DNA of 64,000 bases from Barnesiella sp. An55 (GTDB lineage: Bacteria > Bacteroidota > Bacteroidia > Bacteroidales > Barnesiellaceae). The notes beneath the pieces were generated by a model, which was not told where the DNA came from, did no database searches, and was given only the letters and a program-made list of their open reading frames with translations. The translations under genes and the position numbers were made by a program. How positions within the stretch are numbered: the first letter of the stretch is position 1; each line of letters starts with the position of its first letter. The stretch lies in the NCBI RefSeq assembly GCF_002161555.1, contig NZ_NFHZ01000002.1:185319-249318 (forward strand). Direction: 5' to 3'. Positions 45,898 to 57,497 of the stretch are shown here, piece by piece.

Positions 45898-47031
45898 ATG
45901 AACAAACTGATTCGACTGATTTCGCTCTCCCTTCTCCTGCTCCTCACGGTGCAATGCCAAAGCCCCAAAAGCCGTCAGGACGACGGGAGCGCTGCCAACG
46001 ATACGCTCGTGCACTATGCCCAACTGCTCGCGATTACCCGTCACGACGGCTACACCGATGTGACGATAACCAACCCCTGGGACACCACCCGGCTGCTGCA
46101 CCGCTACCTGCTCGTGCCCCGCGACCAGGAGCTACCGGTCCTACTGCCGCAAGGCACGGTGGTGAGAACACCCCTCGAAAAATCGCTGGTCTATTCGTCG
46201 GTTCATGTAAGTGCCATCGACCTGCTGGGAGCTATCGACCGGATAGGCGGCGTGTGCGATCTCTCCTATATCAAGACTCCCGCACTGCTCGAGCGGGCCC
46301 GGACCGGCCGACTGGTCGATGCCGGCAACTCGATGAGCCCCGATATCGAGCGGGTGATGGAACTCTCGCCCGACGCCATTCTGCTCTCGCCCTTCGAGAA
46401 TGCGGGCTACGGACGCATCGGCAAGATGGGGATTCCCATCATCGAGTGCGCCGATTATCTCGAGACCTCGCCTCTGGGCCGCGCCGAATGGATAAAACTG
46501 TTGGGGCTGCTCTATGGGAAAGAGGCCAAGGCCGACTCGCTCTTCGCCCAAATCGAAAACCGCTACAACAGCCTGCGGCAGCAGCTCGAGCAATCGGAGT
46601 CGGCCCCGATGGTCATCAGCGAACTGAAAAGCGGCTCGGCCTGGTACATGCCGGGCGGCAAAAGCTACATGGCGCGCCTCTTTGCCGACGCCGGGGCCCG
46701 CTATCCGTGGAGCGACAATGCCGAAACGGGATCCATACCCCTCTCTTTCGAGGCGGTATTCAATCGGGCGGGCGAGGCCGACATCTGGCTCATCAAGTCG
46801 TTCAACGTGGGTCAGCTCTCCTACCGGGCCTTGCAGAAAGAGTATGCCCCCTATGCCCGCTTCAAGGCTTTCCGCGAACATAAAATCTATGGCTGCAACA
46901 CGGCTGAGTGCAACTACTACGAAGAGACACCCTTCCGTCCCGACCTGCTCTTGCAGGAGCTGGCGGCTCTCTTCCACCCCGACCGTTTCCCCAACTATAC
47001 ATTCCGTTACTATCAACCGCTGTCAGAATGA
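45898..47031 (+). CDS. Iron/cobalamin ABC importer substrate-binding lipoprotein
   Basis: 377 aa. Lipoprotein signal with Cys20 (T-V-Q-C-Q). Then the helical-backbone binding-protein fold: V-H-V-S-A-I-D-L-L-G-A-I-D-R-I-G-G, I-E-R-V-M-E-L-S-P-D-A-I-L-L-S-P and G-I-P-I-I-E-C-A-D-Y-L-E-T-S-P-L-G-R-A-E-W-I. These are the hallmarks of FecB/BtuF-type proteins (siderophore, haem or vitamin B12). First of three overlapping transporter genes; no TonB receptor adjoins, so the ligand cannot be read from context. Confidence 0.9.
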   Translation: MNKLIRLISLSLLLLLTVQCQSPKSRQDDGSAANDTLVHYAQLLAITRHDGYTDVTITNPWDTTRLLHRYLLVPRDQELPVLLPQGTVVRTPLEKSLVYSSVHVSAIDLLGAIDRIGGVCDLSYIKTPALLERARTGRLVDAGNSMSPDIERVMELSPDAILLSPFENAGYGRIGKMGIPIIECADYLETSPLGRAEWIKLLGLLYGKEAKADSLFAQIENRYNSLRQQLEQSESAPMVISELKSGSAWYMPGGKSYMARLFADAGARYPWSDNAETGSIPLSFEAVFNRAGEADIWLIKSFNVGQLSYRALQKEYAPYARFKAFREHKIYGCNTAECNYYEETPFRPDLLLQELAALFHPDRFPNYTFRYYQPLSE

Positions 47032-48080
47032 TAACCTCCCGCCCCGACAAACGGCGCGAAAAGCGCCTCATCGCCCTGCTGCTTCTACTGCTGGTCGTGC
47101 TCTGTGCCGCCAACCTGTGGTTCGGGTCGGTATCGATACCGACCTCGGCCGTGTGGGATATCCTTTGCGGTGGCGAGGGTGAGAAAGAGGTGTGGCGGTT
47201 TATCGTGCTCGAGTCGCGCCTGCCGCAAATGGTGGCGGCTCTGCTCTCGGGCGCCGCACTGGCCGTGGCGGGACTGCTGTTGCAAACAGCCTTCAACAAC
47301 CCGCTGGCGGGGCCTTCGATACTGGGTATCGACACGGGGGCCAGCCTGGGGGTAGCCTTGGTCATGCTCTTCTGCGGAGGGAGCCTGGGGCTCACCGAAT
47401 CGACTACCCTCACGGGCTTTACCGCCATCATCGCGGGGGCTTTTGCCGGGTCGATTATCGTGTTGGGTACGATACTCTTTTTCTCGACTCTGGTCAAAAA
47501 CAACATCATGCTGCTCATCGTGGGCATCATGGTGGGCTACATTACCTCGTCGGTCATCTCGCTGCTCAACTACTTCGCCACGGCCGAGGGGGTACACTCC
47601 TACACCATTTGGGGCATGGGTAACTTCAGCGGCGTCACCGGCGAACAGCTGCCCTACTTTGCCCTGTCGGTATCGGTGGGACTCGCCATCGCCATCCTCC
47701 TCATCAAGCCGCTCAACGCCCTGCTGCTGGGCGACCGCTATGCCGCCAACCTGGGGGTGAACATCAAACTCACCCGCAACCTGCTTCTAATCGTCACGGG
47801 ATTGCTCACGGCATCGACCACCGCCTTCTGCGGTCCCATCTCGTTCATCGGTCTGGCCGTGCCCCACATCGCCCGTCTGCTGCTGGGCACCTCGAACCAC
47901 AACACCCTGCTGCCCGTCACACTGCTATGCGGAGCCGTCACCACGCTGCTGTGCAACCTCATCTGCATCCTGCCAGGCGAGTCGGGCATCCTGCCCATCA
48001 ACGCCATCACCCCGGTACTGGGAGCGCCGGTCATTATCTATGTAATTATCAATCAACGCAAAATACAATATTTCAACTGA
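47028..48080 (+). CDS. FecCD-family ABC importer permease
   Basis: 350 aa, with about ten membrane helices. FecCD signatures: E-S-R-L-P-Q-M-V-A-A-L-L-S-G-A-A-L-A-V-A-G (about residues 59-79), G-P-S-I-L-G-I-D-T-G-A-S-L-G, and the coupling motif G-P-I-S-F-I-G-L-A-V-P-H-I-A-R. Start at 47028 shares ATGA with the upstream stop, and its own stop shares TGATG with the ATPase start. It is the membrane channel of the importer. Confidence 0.93.
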   Translation: MITSRPDKRREKRLIALLLLLLVVLCAANLWFGSVSIPTSAVWDILCGGEGEKEVWRFIVLESRLPQMVAALLSGAALAVAGLLLQTAFNNPLAGPSILGIDTGASLGVALVMLFCGGSLGLTESTTLTGFTAIIAGAFAGSIIVLGTILFFSTLVKNNIMLLIVGIMVGYITSSVISLLNYFATAEGVHSYTIWGMGNFSGVTGEQLPYFALSVSVGLAIAILLIKPLNALLLGDRYAANLGVNIKLTRNLLLIVTGLLTASTTAFCGPISFIGLAVPHIARLLLGTSNHNTLLPVTLLCGAVTTLLCNLICILPGESGILPINAITPVLGAPVIIYVIINQRKIQYFN

Positions 48081-49105
48081 TGGAGAGCACGACTACCATA
48101 CTATCGGCACAAGCGTTGAGCATCGGCTACAAGACGGGGCACAAAGGGGTGAAGCAGATTCACGGCGACCTCCACTTTGCGCTGCACCGCGGCGAACTCA
48201 CCTGCCTGCTGGGAGCCAACGGGTCGGGCAAATCGACCCTGCTGCGCACCCTGGCTGCAGCACAACCGCCCCTCTCGGGCGAGATACGGCTCGAAGGCGA
48301 CGACCTGACAGGGCTCTCGGAGCGGGAACTCTCGCGCCTGATCGGGGTCGTTCTCACCGACAAGACTCAGACCGGCGGACTCACCGTCTATGAACTGGTA
48401 GCCCTCGGTCGGCAACCTCACACCGGCTTTTTCGGACGGCTCGACCGCCACGACCGCCAAGTGGTCGAAGAGGCCATCGAGGCCGTGGGTATCGCCCACA
48501 AGGCCCACTCCTACATGGCCCAACTCTCCGACGGCGAAAAACAAAAAGCGATGATTGCCAAGGTGCTGGCCCAGGAGTGCCCACTGGTGATTCTCGACGA
48601 GCCCACCGCCTTTCTCGACGCCGTGAGCCGCATCGAAACCATGACCCTGCTGCACCGCATAGCCACCTCACAAAACAAGGCAATACTGCTCTCGACCCAC
48701 GACATCGAGCAGGCTCTCGTGCTGGCCGACCGGCTATGGCTGCTGCGCAAAGGATGCGGGATGCGTTGCGGCGTGACCGAGGACCTCATCCTCAACGGCG
48801 ACCTCGATTCGCTGTTCGACCGTCGCGACATCTGCTTCGACCGCGCACACGGCAGTTACTATCCCTCGGTACAATGGGAGAAAGAGATTGTGGTCGAGGC
48901 CGCCGACGACACCCTGCTCCACTGGACAATCAATGCCCTCAACCGCAACAGCTACGGCTGCCGCATCGCCCCCGACGGCGACGCCACGTCACTACCCCGA
49001 CTCACGGTGACCGACGCACACACGCTCTCGCTGCACACCGCCGCCGGAGTGCAGCAGTTTGCCACCTTCGCCACCCTCATCGAGGAACTAAGAAAACCAA
49101 TGTGA
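48080..49105 (+). CDS. Iron/cobalamin ABC importer ATPase with C-terminal extension
   Basis: 341 aa. Walker A G-A-N-G-S-G-K-S-T (about residues 44-52), signature L-S-D-G-E-K-Q-K, Walker B V-I-L-D-E-P-T-A-F-L-D and switch His S-T-H-D form a full FepC/BtuD-type ATPase in the first ~250 residues. A further ~85 residues follow with T-L-L-H-W-T-I-N-A-L-N-R-N-S-Y-G and L-H-T-A-A-G-V-Q-Q-F-A-T-F, not part of the ATPase core and possibly regulatory. The stop lies one base from the convergent lpxB end. Confidence 0.92.
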   Translation: MESTTTILSAQALSIGYKTGHKGVKQIHGDLHFALHRGELTCLLGANGSGKSTLLRTLAAAQPPLSGEIRLEGDDLTGLSERELSRLIGVVLTDKTQTGGLTVYELVALGRQPHTGFFGRLDRHDRQVVEEAIEAVGIAHKAHSYMAQLSDGEKQKAMIAKVLAQECPLVILDEPTAFLDAVSRIETMTLLHRIATSQNKAILLSTHDIEQALVLADRLWLLRKGCGMRCGVTEDLILNGDLDSLFDRRDICFDRAHGSYYPSVQWEKEIVVEAADDTLLHWTINALNRNSYGCRIAPDGDATSLPRLTVTDAHTLSLHTAAGVQQFATFATLIEELRKPM

Positions 49106-49106
49106 T

Positions 49107-50240
49107 TTATCCACGCAGAGCCGATACCATGGAGCGGGCCGCCTGCTCGGGTGCACCCGGAGCCCCCAACCTGCGGGCCACCAAATTATAGCCCGCCAAC
49201 ATGCGCTCTCGATTCTCCTCGTCGAACAGACAGGCCAGTTCGCGCCGCAGATTCTCGGCCGTAGCCCGGTAGCCCAACAGCTCACACACCACAGGTCCGC
49301 CGGCAATGAGGTTGACCAGCGAGACATAGGGAACCCGCAAAATCTTCTCGAACGTTTTGTAGAACAGTTTGCCTCCGCCTACCCAATAGCAGACCACCTG
49401 CGGCACCCGCAGCAAGGCGGTTTCGAGCGTAGCCGTGCCCGAGGTGACCAGCGCTACCCGGCTCTGCTGCAACAGCCGATAGGTCTTGCCCTGCACCACC
49501 TTGACCCGATGACCCTGCAGATAGGGCGTATAGAGATCGGGCGAGATACCCGGTGCTCCGGCCACGACCAGTTGATACTCGGGATACGACTCGGCCGCCT
49601 CGATCATCAGGGGCAGATTGTTTTTGATTTCAGAGACCCTGCTGCCGGCCAACAGAGCGATAATGGGCTTGCGCTCCAGCCCGCACTCGGTCACGAAACT
49701 GTCGAAAGTCTCGTCGGCATAGGGTCGCGACGCCAACTCATCGACCGTGGGGTTGCCCACATACTCCACCGCATAGTGATGACGGGCATAAAAATCGACC
49801 TCGAAGGGAAGGATGGAGTAGAGCCTATCGACATAGCGACGGATACTCTTCACCCGCCACTCTTTCCAGGCCCATATCTTGGGCGAAATGTAATAATAGA
49901 CAGGAATATTCAAGTGAGTCTTCACATACTTGGCAATCTTCAGGTTGAAACCCGGGTAATCGACCAGAATCACCACATCGGGACGGTGGGCGGCGATATC
50001 CTGTTTGCACAGTCGCATATTGGCCAACACCTTGTCGAGGTTCATCAGCACTGGGATAAAGCCCATGTAGGCCATATCGCGATAGTGCTTTACCAATGTG
50101 CCCCCGCAGGCGGCCATGAGGTCGCCCCCGAAGAAACGGAACTCGGCGTCGGGATCCTCCCGCTTCAACGCCCGCATCAGATTCGAGGCATGCAAGTCGC
50201 CCGAAGCCTCCCCGGCAATCAGATAGTATTTCATAGACAA
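49107..50240 (-). CDS. lpxB: Lipid-A-disaccharide synthase
   Basis: 377 aa. Joins UDP-2,3-diacylglucosamine and lipid X to form the lipid A disaccharide, at the inner face of the inner membrane. N-terminal I-A-G-E-A-S-G-D-L-H-A-S-N-L (about residues 7-20) and F-F-G-G-D-L-M, then P-D-V-V-I-L-V-D-Y-P-G-F-N-L and the Y-Y-I-S-P-K-I-W-A-W-K segment, and C-terminal S-G-T-A-T-L-E-T-A-L complete the GT19 pattern. The second Met (50234) is an equally good start and is closer to the family norm. Confidence 0.96.
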   Translation of the reverse strand: MSMKYYLIAGEASGDLHASNLMRALKREDPDAEFRFFGGDLMAACGGTLVKHYRDMAYMGFIPVLMNLDKVLANMRLCKQDIAAHRPDVVILVDYPGFNLKIAKYVKTHLNIPVYYYISPKIWAWKEWRVKSIRRYVDRLYSILPFEVDFYARHHYAVEYVGNPTVDELASRPYADETFDSFVTECGLERKPIIALLAGSRVSEIKNNLPLMIEAAESYPEYQLVVAGAPGISPDLYTPYLQGHRVKVVQGKTYRLLQQSRVALVTSGTATLETALLRVPQVVCYWVGGGKLFYKTFEKILRVPYVSLVNLIAGGPVVCELLGYRATAENLRRELACLFDEENRERMLAGYNLVARRLGAPGAPEQAARSMVSALRG

Positions 50241-50259
50241 AACGATAACGTAATTCTGC

Positions 50260-50580
50260 TTATTCGATGCGCACGGCCGTACCGCTGCACGTCACCATCA
50301 ACATACTGCCCGACCCGCCCACGGTCTCGTAGTCGAGGTCGATACCCACCACGGCATTGGCCCCCAGCTTCTGAGCCTCGCGAGCCATCTCTTCGAGTGC
50401 CGTATCCTTGGCCTCGCGCAACACCTCTTCATAAGCGCCCGAGCGGCCGCCGAAAAAGTCGCGTATCCCGGCCATGAAGTCACGCATCACGTTGGCTCCG
50501 ATAATGGTCTCGCCGGTGACCACGCCATAATAAGTTACAATTCGTCGGCCCTCTATCGTGGGCGTTGTCGTCATCAACAT
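50260..50580 (-). CDS. YbjQ/UPF0145 family protein
   Basis: 106 aa. Small cytosolic protein with [17 protein letters not shown], a helix A-x-E-E-x-L-R-E-A-K-x-x-A-L-E-E-M, and [12 protein letters not shown], the UPF0145 pattern; pentameric in known structures and of unclear role. Start set at 50580, just downstream of a full consensus promoter; an ATG at 50685 would place that promoter inside the gene. Confidence 0.9.
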   Translation of the reverse strand: MLMTTTPTIEGRRIVTYYGVVTGETIIGANVMRDFMAGIRDFFGGRSGAYEEVLREAKDTALEEMAREAQKLGANAVVGIDLDYETVGGSGSMLMVTCSGTAVRIE

Positions 50581-50610
50581 AGTTGTCTTGTTTTTATAAT
50601 TACCGATGAA

Positions 50611-50642
50611 CAAACTTAAAGAAAAGATTCTGATTTTACAAA
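50611..50642 (-). promoter_or_regulatory. Promoter of the UPF0145 gene
   Basis: Minus strand -33 TTTG (50642-50639), 20-base spacer, -7 TAAGTTTG (50618-50611): a full consensus match. Confidence 0.7.
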
Positions 50643-50717
50643 TCTGCCCCGGCTCCTTTTCAAAGAAATAGGCCGAGCCCTGCAATAAAGCGCCCCGAGC
50701 CCCGTTTTTATATTATC

Positions 50718-52145
50718 ATGAGAGCCATAACCGTTGCCATACTTTCGCTATGCCTGCTGGCGGTCACCGGACTGACCAGTTGCATCGACGACGACTTCAC
50801 CACGAGCCCGTCGCATGTGCTGGCGTTCTCGACCGATACGGTAGCCTTTGATACCGTATTTACCACGATAGGTACCTCTACCCGCTCGTTCCGCATCTAC
50901 AACCCCAACAAGAAATCGCTCAACATATCGAGCATCAAGCTGGCCGACGCCGAGCACTCGGGGTTCCACATCAATGTCGATGGCATGTCGGGCGACTACT
51001 TTACCAACGTCGAGATTCGGGGCAAAGACAGCCTCTACGTGTTTGTCGAGGCCAACATCGACCCCACCAATCAGGATAACCCCATCTTTATTGTCGATTC
51101 GATCGTATTCCTCACCAACGGTGTGCAACAGGATGTGAAGCTCACCGCCTACGGTCAGGATGTGATTATCAAACGGGGCGAGACGCTCACTACCGACACT
51201 CGGCTCACAGCCGACCGCCCCTACCTCATCTACGACAGTCTGGTGGTAGCACCGGGAGCCACGCTGCAACTCGACCCGGGAGCGCGACTCCACTTCCACA
51301 ACCGGGCATCGCTGCTGGTGCAGGGCCGATTGCAGGCCGAGGGCACCCAACAGGCTCCCATACAGATACGGGGCGACCGGCTCGACCGCCTCTTTTCCGA
51401 CCTGCCATACGACAACCTGGGCGGCCAGTGGGGCGGCATACGCTTCTACCCCGAGAGTGTGGGCAACACCATCTCCTATGCCTATGTGCGAGGCATGAGC
51501 TCGGGCATCGTGCTCGACTCGTGTGCCACCGAAGAGACCCGGCTCGAGATTGCCAACTCGCGCATACGCAACTCGTCGGGCAACCTCATCACCTCGAACT
51601 ACAGCCGCCTCAACTGCTGGAACAGCGAGCTGTCGGACGCCGCCGGAGCCGTGCTATCGCTCACCGGGGGAGTAGCCAACTTTACTCACTGCACCATCGT
51701 CAACTACTATTTCTACAGTGTCATCACCTCGCCCATCGTCACGGTGAATTACTGCGCCGCAGCCGACTCGATCGACGGCGGATTACCTCTGCTGCGAGCC
51801 AGCTTCAACAACTCGATTCTCTGTGGCAAGACCTCCGAGGTGTCGGGTATCGACTTCATGGGCAGCCACGTATTCTTCCGCTCGTGTCTCTTCAACTCCA
51901 TGGGTACCGACGACGACAACTTCATCAACACCGTATGGGGCGGTATGCCTCTCTTCAAGGCCATTGGCGAAGAACATTACTACTACAACTACGAGATAGG
52001 CTCCGAAGAGTCGCAGGCCATAGGCAAGGGCGACCCGGCTTTCGCTGTACCACCCCTCGACAAAGATATGTATGGCAACCCTCGCACCGAACATGTGGAC
52101 ATCGGAGCCTACCAGTATGTGCCTCAGGCCGAGCCTGAAAAATAG
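50718..52145 (+). CDS. Right-handed parallel beta-helix lipoprotein
   Basis: 475 aa. Lipoprotein signal (G-L-T-S-C, Cys22). Residues ~30-155 are beta-sandwich-like, with F-D-T-V-F-T-T-I-G-T-S-T-R-S-F-R-I-Y-N-P-N, the start typical of this Bacteroidetes family. Next is a beta-helix beginning at P-G-A-T-L-Q-L-D-P-G-A-R-L-H-F-H and built from short repeats rich in N, S and I, with G-G-Q-W-G-G-I. It ends with the common D-I-G-A-Y-Q. No polysaccharide-lyase catalytic residues are evident. Likely a surface or periplasmic structural or carbohydrate-binding protein. Confidence 0.8.
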   Translation: MRAITVAILSLCLLAVTGLTSCIDDDFTTSPSHVLAFSTDTVAFDTVFTTIGTSTRSFRIYNPNKKSLNISSIKLADAEHSGFHINVDGMSGDYFTNVEIRGKDSLYVFVEANIDPTNQDNPIFIVDSIVFLTNGVQQDVKLTAYGQDVIIKRGETLTTDTRLTADRPYLIYDSLVVAPGATLQLDPGARLHFHNRASLLVQGRLQAEGTQQAPIQIRGDRLDRLFSDLPYDNLGGQWGGIRFYPESVGNTISYAYVRGMSSGIVLDSCATEETRLEIANSRIRNSSGNLITSNYSRLNCWNSELSDAAGAVLSLTGGVANFTHCTIVNYYFYSVITSPIVTVNYCAAADSIDGGLPLLRASFNNSILCGKTSEVSGIDFMGSHVFFRSCLFNSMGTDDDNFINTVWGGMPLFKAIGEEHYYYNYEIGSEESQAIGKGDPAFAVPPLDKDMYGNPRTEHVDIGAYQYVPQAEPEK

Positions 52146-52148
52146 AAT

Positions 52149-52175
52149 TTGCACACCGGTTTTGCATGTGTGCAA
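52149..52175. terminator. Possible terminator/palindrome after the beta-helix gene
   Basis: Perfect 8-bp arms TTGCACAC/GTGTGCAA with an 11-base loop, just after the stop; no T-run, so either a weak terminator or a protein site. Confidence 0.35.
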
Positions 52176-52275
52176 TATCGGCTGCCGCATTGCATTCAGT
52201 TTCTTAATAAAAGTTACAAAATAGTGTCGCCAGACTATTTTTTATTTCATTTTTCTTTTTTCGCTCTCAATTTGC

Positions 52276-52283
52276 TAATTTTG
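52276..52283 (+). promoter_or_regulatory. Predicted -7 element of the cupin regulator gene
   Basis: TAATTTTG with T-rich sequence about 20 bases upstream; 34 bases before the start codon. Confidence 0.5.
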
Positions 52284-52317
52284 TGAGAGACATAAATCTT
52301 CTTTAAATAATAGCACT

Positions 52318-52872
52318 ATGAGCGAAGAGATCAAACAAATAGCCGAGCGCCTTGTAGGACTGCGAGACGCACTCGACCTCAAGCCCGAAGATATTGCGGC
52401 CACCTGCCACATCGACCTGGAGACCTACCTGGGATACGAATCGGGCGAGAAAGATATTCCCGTGAGCTTTCTTCACCAGATAGCCCGCCACTACGGCGTG
52501 GAGTTGCCCGCCCTCATGTTTGGATACGAGCCCCGCATGAACTCCTATTTCCTCACCCGCAAGGACAAGGGCGTAGCCGTAGAGCGCACCAAGGCTTATA
52601 AATACCAGTCGCTGGCTGCCGGGTTTGCCAACCGCAAGGCCGACCCCTTCATGGTGACCGTAGAGCCTACACCCCCCGAGGCTCCCTTCACCCTCAACAC
52701 CCACCCGGGACAAGAATTCAACATCGTGATGGAGGGTAGCATGCACCTGTGCATCGGCGAAAAAGAGCTGGTGCTCCACGAGGGCGACAGCATCATATTC
52801 GACTCTACGCGTCCTCATGGCATGAAAGCCATCGGCGAGCGACCGGTGAAATTCCTGGCCATTATCTTCTGA
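52318..52872 (+). CDS. XRE-cupin regulator
   Basis: 184 aa. N-terminal XRE-type helix-turn-helix (residues ~5-65: L-V-G-L-R-D-A-L-D-L-K-P-E-D-I-A, C-H-I-D-L-E-T-Y-L-G-Y-E-S-G) and a C-terminal cupin barrel (H-P-G-Q-E-F-N-I-V-M-E-G-S-M, about 130-143; D-S-T-R-P-H-G-M). The layout is that of small-molecule-sensing XRE-cupin repressors. The acyl-CoA synthetase gene begins 98 bases downstream on the same strand, so it may regulate that gene in response to an acyl or organic acid ligand. Confidence 0.9.
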   Translation: MSEEIKQIAERLVGLRDALDLKPEDIAATCHIDLETYLGYESGEKDIPVSFLHQIARHYGVELPALMFGYEPRMNSYFLTRKDKGVAVERTKAYKYQSLAAGFANRKADPFMVTVEPTPPEAPFTLNTHPGQEFNIVMEGSMHLCIGEKELVLHEGDSIIFDSTRPHGMKAIGERPVKFLAIIF

Positions 52873-52970
52873 CCGCGCGGTTCGGAGACCCACCATCCTT
52901 TTCATTATAAACATCAAAACCAAATCGAAGGCGGGGTATTTTTCCCCTCCTCTCTTTCAGATACACGATT

Positions 52971-54635
<1,665 letters not shown>

Positions 54636-54654
54636 CCTCATCACCGACAATGCC

Positions 54655-55086
54655 ATGCAAGCAAGCAACGAATGGTTTGTGGCCGATGCCGAGAACGAAG
54701 GGAAACCCTTGATCGTGCGGGGACGGCTTTTCCTCGACACCCTCAGACAATCGGGGCAATATGCCACCCGCATCGCCCTCGTGTGGCAATATGGCGGCGA
54801 CACCAAGGGTCTGCCTACCGACAAGGAGACTCAGGGGCTCGACCTGCTCAACGAGCAGTTGCGCCAGGCTCTCGAGTCCGAAGGGATAGCCGTGCTCACG
54901 GCCATCTTCATCGGCAACCGGGTCGCCCGCTACGAGTATTACAGTCGCTCGGCCGAGGAGTTCGGCCGGGTGGTCGAGCAGACCTTTGCCAGCTATCCGC
55001 CCCTGCCCATACAGATTGGCGCCGAGAGCGATCCCGAGTGGAAAAGTTATATCGAAACCGTCGAACATTTTGCCATACAGTCATGA
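54655..55086 (+). CDS. DUF695-like protein
   Basis: 143 aa, no signal peptide. The pattern W-F-V-A-D-A-E-N-E-G-K-P-L-I-V-R, R-I-A-L-V-W-Q-Y, G-L-P-T-D-K-E, then A-V-L-T-A-I-F-I-G-N-R-V-A-R-Y-E-Y-Y and a final D-P-E-W-K-S-Y follows DUF695. Function unknown. Its stop overlaps the proB start (ATGA) and it lies 19 bases after the acyl-CoA synthetase, so it probably bridges the two transcriptionally; a role in proline synthesis is not implied. Confidence 0.7.
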   Translation: MQASNEWFVADAENEGKPLIVRGRLFLDTLRQSGQYATRIALVWQYGGDTKGLPTDKETQGLDLLNEQLRQALESEGIAVLTAIFIGNRVARYEYYSRSAEEFGRVVEQTFASYPPLPIQIGAESDPEWKSYIETVEHFAIQS

Positions 55087-56171
55087 GTTACAGCCGCAAA
55101 CGCATTGCCGTGAAGATAGGGAGCAACGTGCTCACCCGCCCCGACGGGTCGCTCGACATCACCCGCATGTCGGCCCTCACCGACCAGATTGCCGACCTGC
55201 ACAAGGCCGGCCTCGAGGTGATTGTCGTCTCGTCGGGAGCCGTAGCCTCGGGCCGCAGCGAACTGCACATCGACCGCAAACTCGACTCGGTGGCGGCCCG
55301 GCAACTCTTCTCGGCCGTGGGGCAAGCCAAGCTCATCAACCGTTACTACGAGCTCTTCCGCGAGCACCACATCGCCTGTGGGCAGGTGCTCACCACCAAA
55401 GAGAACTTCTCGACCCGGCAGCAATACCTCACCCAAAAACAGTGCATGGAGGTGATGCTCGACAACGGGGTAATTCCCATCGTCAACGAAAACGACACCA
55501 TATCGGTAACCGAGCTCATGTTTACCGATAACGACGAACTCTCGGGGCTCATCTCGGCCATGATGGATGTCGAGACCCTCGTCATTCTCAGCAACATCGA
55601 CGGCATCTACAACGGGGCACCGGGCGAACCGAACAGCCGGGTTATCGCCGAGATTCATCCCGGCCAGGAGTTGTCGCAATACATCCAGTCGGGCAAGTCG
55701 TCGTTTGGCCGGGGCGGCATGACGACCAAGTGCCACATTGCCCGCAAGGTGGCCGACGAGGGCATCGAAGTGATTATCGCCAACGGCAAGCGCGAGAACA
55801 TCCTGCCCCGTCTGCTCAAGGAGGGGAGCAACGAGGTATGCACCCGCTTCATCCCCTCGCCCTCTCCCATCTCGAGTATCAAGCGCTGGATAGCCCACTC
55901 CGAAGGATTCGCCAAAGGCCGGCTCCACCTCAACGCCGGGGCCGTCGAAGCCATCCATACACAACCGGCCGCCAGCATCCTGCCCATCGGGGTCACCCGC
56001 ATCGAGGGCGATTTCGAGCGCGACGACATCGTGCGCATTGTCGATGCCGAGGGTCGGGCCATAGGTGTGGGACGCGTCGCTACCGATAGCAAGTCGGCAC
56101 GGCAGCTCATCGGCAAGCAGGGAGCCCGGCCCCTCGTCCACTGCGATTATCTCTACCTCGAGCAACTTTAA
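55083..56171 (+). CDS. proB: Glutamate 5-kinase
   Basis: 362 aa. First step of proline synthesis: glutamate to glutamyl-5-phosphate. Amino-acid kinase domain with V-K-I-G-S-N-V-L-T (about residues 9-17), [16 protein letters not shown] and G-R-G-G-M-T-T-K, followed by a C-terminal PUA domain (about 275-362). Start set by the ATGA overlap with the upstream gene and the conserved R-K-R-I-A-V-K-I start. Product would be passed to ProA, encoded next. Confidence 0.96.
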   Translation: MSYSRKRIAVKIGSNVLTRPDGSLDITRMSALTDQIADLHKAGLEVIVVSSGAVASGRSELHIDRKLDSVAARQLFSAVGQAKLINRYYELFREHHIACGQVLTTKENFSTRQQYLTQKQCMEVMLDNGVIPIVNENDTISVTELMFTDNDELSGLISAMMDVETLVILSNIDGIYNGAPGEPNSRVIAEIHPGQELSQYIQSGKSSFGRGGMTTKCHIARKVADEGIEVIIANGKRENILPRLLKEGSNEVCTRFIPSPSPISSIKRWIAHSEGFAKGRLHLNAGAVEAIHTQPAASILPIGVTRIEGDFERDDIVRIVDAEGRAIGVGRVATDSKSARQLIGKQGARPLVHCDYLYLEQL

Positions 56172-56205
56172 CATCCATCATATCAACACACTCGAAAAAA
56201 AAGAT

Positions 56206-56213
56206 TACTTTTG
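56206..56213 (+). promoter_or_regulatory. Internal -7 element between proB and proA
   Basis: TACTTTTG, 23 bases before proA; suggests an extra promoter for proA-argF'. Confidence 0.45.
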
Positions 56214-56235
56214 CTTAAATAGAGACATCACAATT

Positions 56236-57489
56236 ATGACTGCCGATTTGTCACATATCCTCGACAATGCCCGAGTGGCCGCCGACAAGTTGAACCTTAT
56301 CGACGATGCCACCATTGCGCGGGTGCTCTGTGCCGTAGCCGACGAGGCCGACCGAGAGGCCCGCTATATACTCGAGGAGAACCGCCGCGATCTGGAGCGT
56401 ATGTCCGAGAGTGACCCTCGCTACGACCGGCTGATGCTCACCCCCGAACGCCTGGCAGGTATCACCGCCGACATGCGGCGCGTTGCCTCGCTGCCTTCGC
56501 CGCTGGGGCGCAAACTGGCTTCGTTCGACCGGCCCAACGGCATGCACATCGACAAGGTGTCGGTACCGTTCGGAGTCATCGGTATCATCTACGAGGCACG
56601 TCCCAACGTCACCTTCGACGTCTTTTCCCTCTGCATGAAATCGGGAAACGTCTGTATCCTCAAGGGAGGGAGCGATGCCCAATACTCCAACCTCGCACTT
56701 ATGAACATTATCAACAGGGTGTTGATAACTCATGGAATAGATTCAAACTCAGCCATTTTACTACCCAACGACCATAGCTTTACCGACAAGTTATTAACCG
56801 CTGTGGGTAAAGTCGATCTCGTGATTCCGCGGGGCAGCAGCCGGCTCATCAACTATGTGCGCGAGCATGCACTCGTGCCGGTCATCGAGACCGGGGCAGG
56901 CATCTGCCACACCTACTTCGACGAAGCGGGCGACCTGGAGAAAGGGCGCAATATCGTGTTCAACGCCAAGACCCGCCGGGTGAGTGTGTGCAACGCACTC
57001 GACTGCCTCATCGTTCACCAAAATCGGCTACCCGACCTGCCCGCCCTCTGTGCTCCGCTGGCCGAGAAACGGGTTATCATCTATGCCGACCCGCAAGCCT
57101 ACGAAGCACTGGACGGCCAATACCCCCACGAGCTGCTGCAACCGGCCACGGCCGAGAGTTTCGGCACCGAGTTCCTCGACTACAAGATGGCCATCAAAAC
57201 GGTAGCCACGTTCGACGAGGCGCTGGCCCACATCGCCCGCGACTCTTCGAAACACAGCGAATGTATCGTGACCGACGACGAAACCCGCAAGCGACAGTTT
57301 GTCCAACGGGTCGATGCCGCCTGCGTATATACCAACGTCTCCACGGCTTTCACCGACGGAGGCCAATTCGGGTTCGGAGCCGAGATAGGCATCAGTACCC
57401 AAAAGCTGCATGCCCGGGGTCCCATGGCTCTGCCCGAACTGACAACCTACAAGTATATCATTTCCGGTAACGGACAAACCCGCCAATAA
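56236..57489 (+). CDS. proA: Gamma-glutamyl phosphate reductase
   Basis: 417 aa. Second step of proline synthesis, NADPH reduction of glutamyl-5-phosphate to the semialdehyde. Aldehyde-dehydrogenase fold with [14 protein letters not shown] (about residues 114-127), P-R-G-S-S-R-L-I, the catalytic Cys in G-A-G-I-C-H-T-Y, and [11 protein letters not shown] near the C-terminus. Start at 56236; the frame is open upstream across the proB end but that part is not conserved. Nine bases separate it from argF'. Confidence 0.96.
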   Translation: MTADLSHILDNARVAADKLNLIDDATIARVLCAVADEADREARYILEENRRDLERMSESDPRYDRLMLTPERLAGITADMRRVASLPSPLGRKLASFDRPNGMHIDKVSVPFGVIGIIYEARPNVTFDVFSLCMKSGNVCILKGGSDAQYSNLALMNIINRVLITHGIDSNSAILLPNDHSFTDKLLTAVGKVDLVIPRGSSRLINYVREHALVPVIETGAGICHTYFDEAGDLEKGRNIVFNAKTRRVSVCNALDCLIVHQNRLPDLPALCAPLAEKRVIIYADPQAYEALDGQYPHELLQPATAESFGTEFLDYKMAIKTVATFDEALAHIARDSSKHSECIVTDDETRKRQFVQRVDAACVYTNVSTAFTDGGQFGFGAEIGISTQKLHARGPMALPELTTYKYIISGNGQTRQ

Positions 57490-57497
57490 AAACGATT

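Noticed and set aside
45898..49105. Assigning the importer specifically to vitamin B12 (btuFCD)
   Set aside because: No cobalamin riboswitch, TonB receptor or other ligand-specific gene adjoins; siderophore or haem uptake is equally possible.
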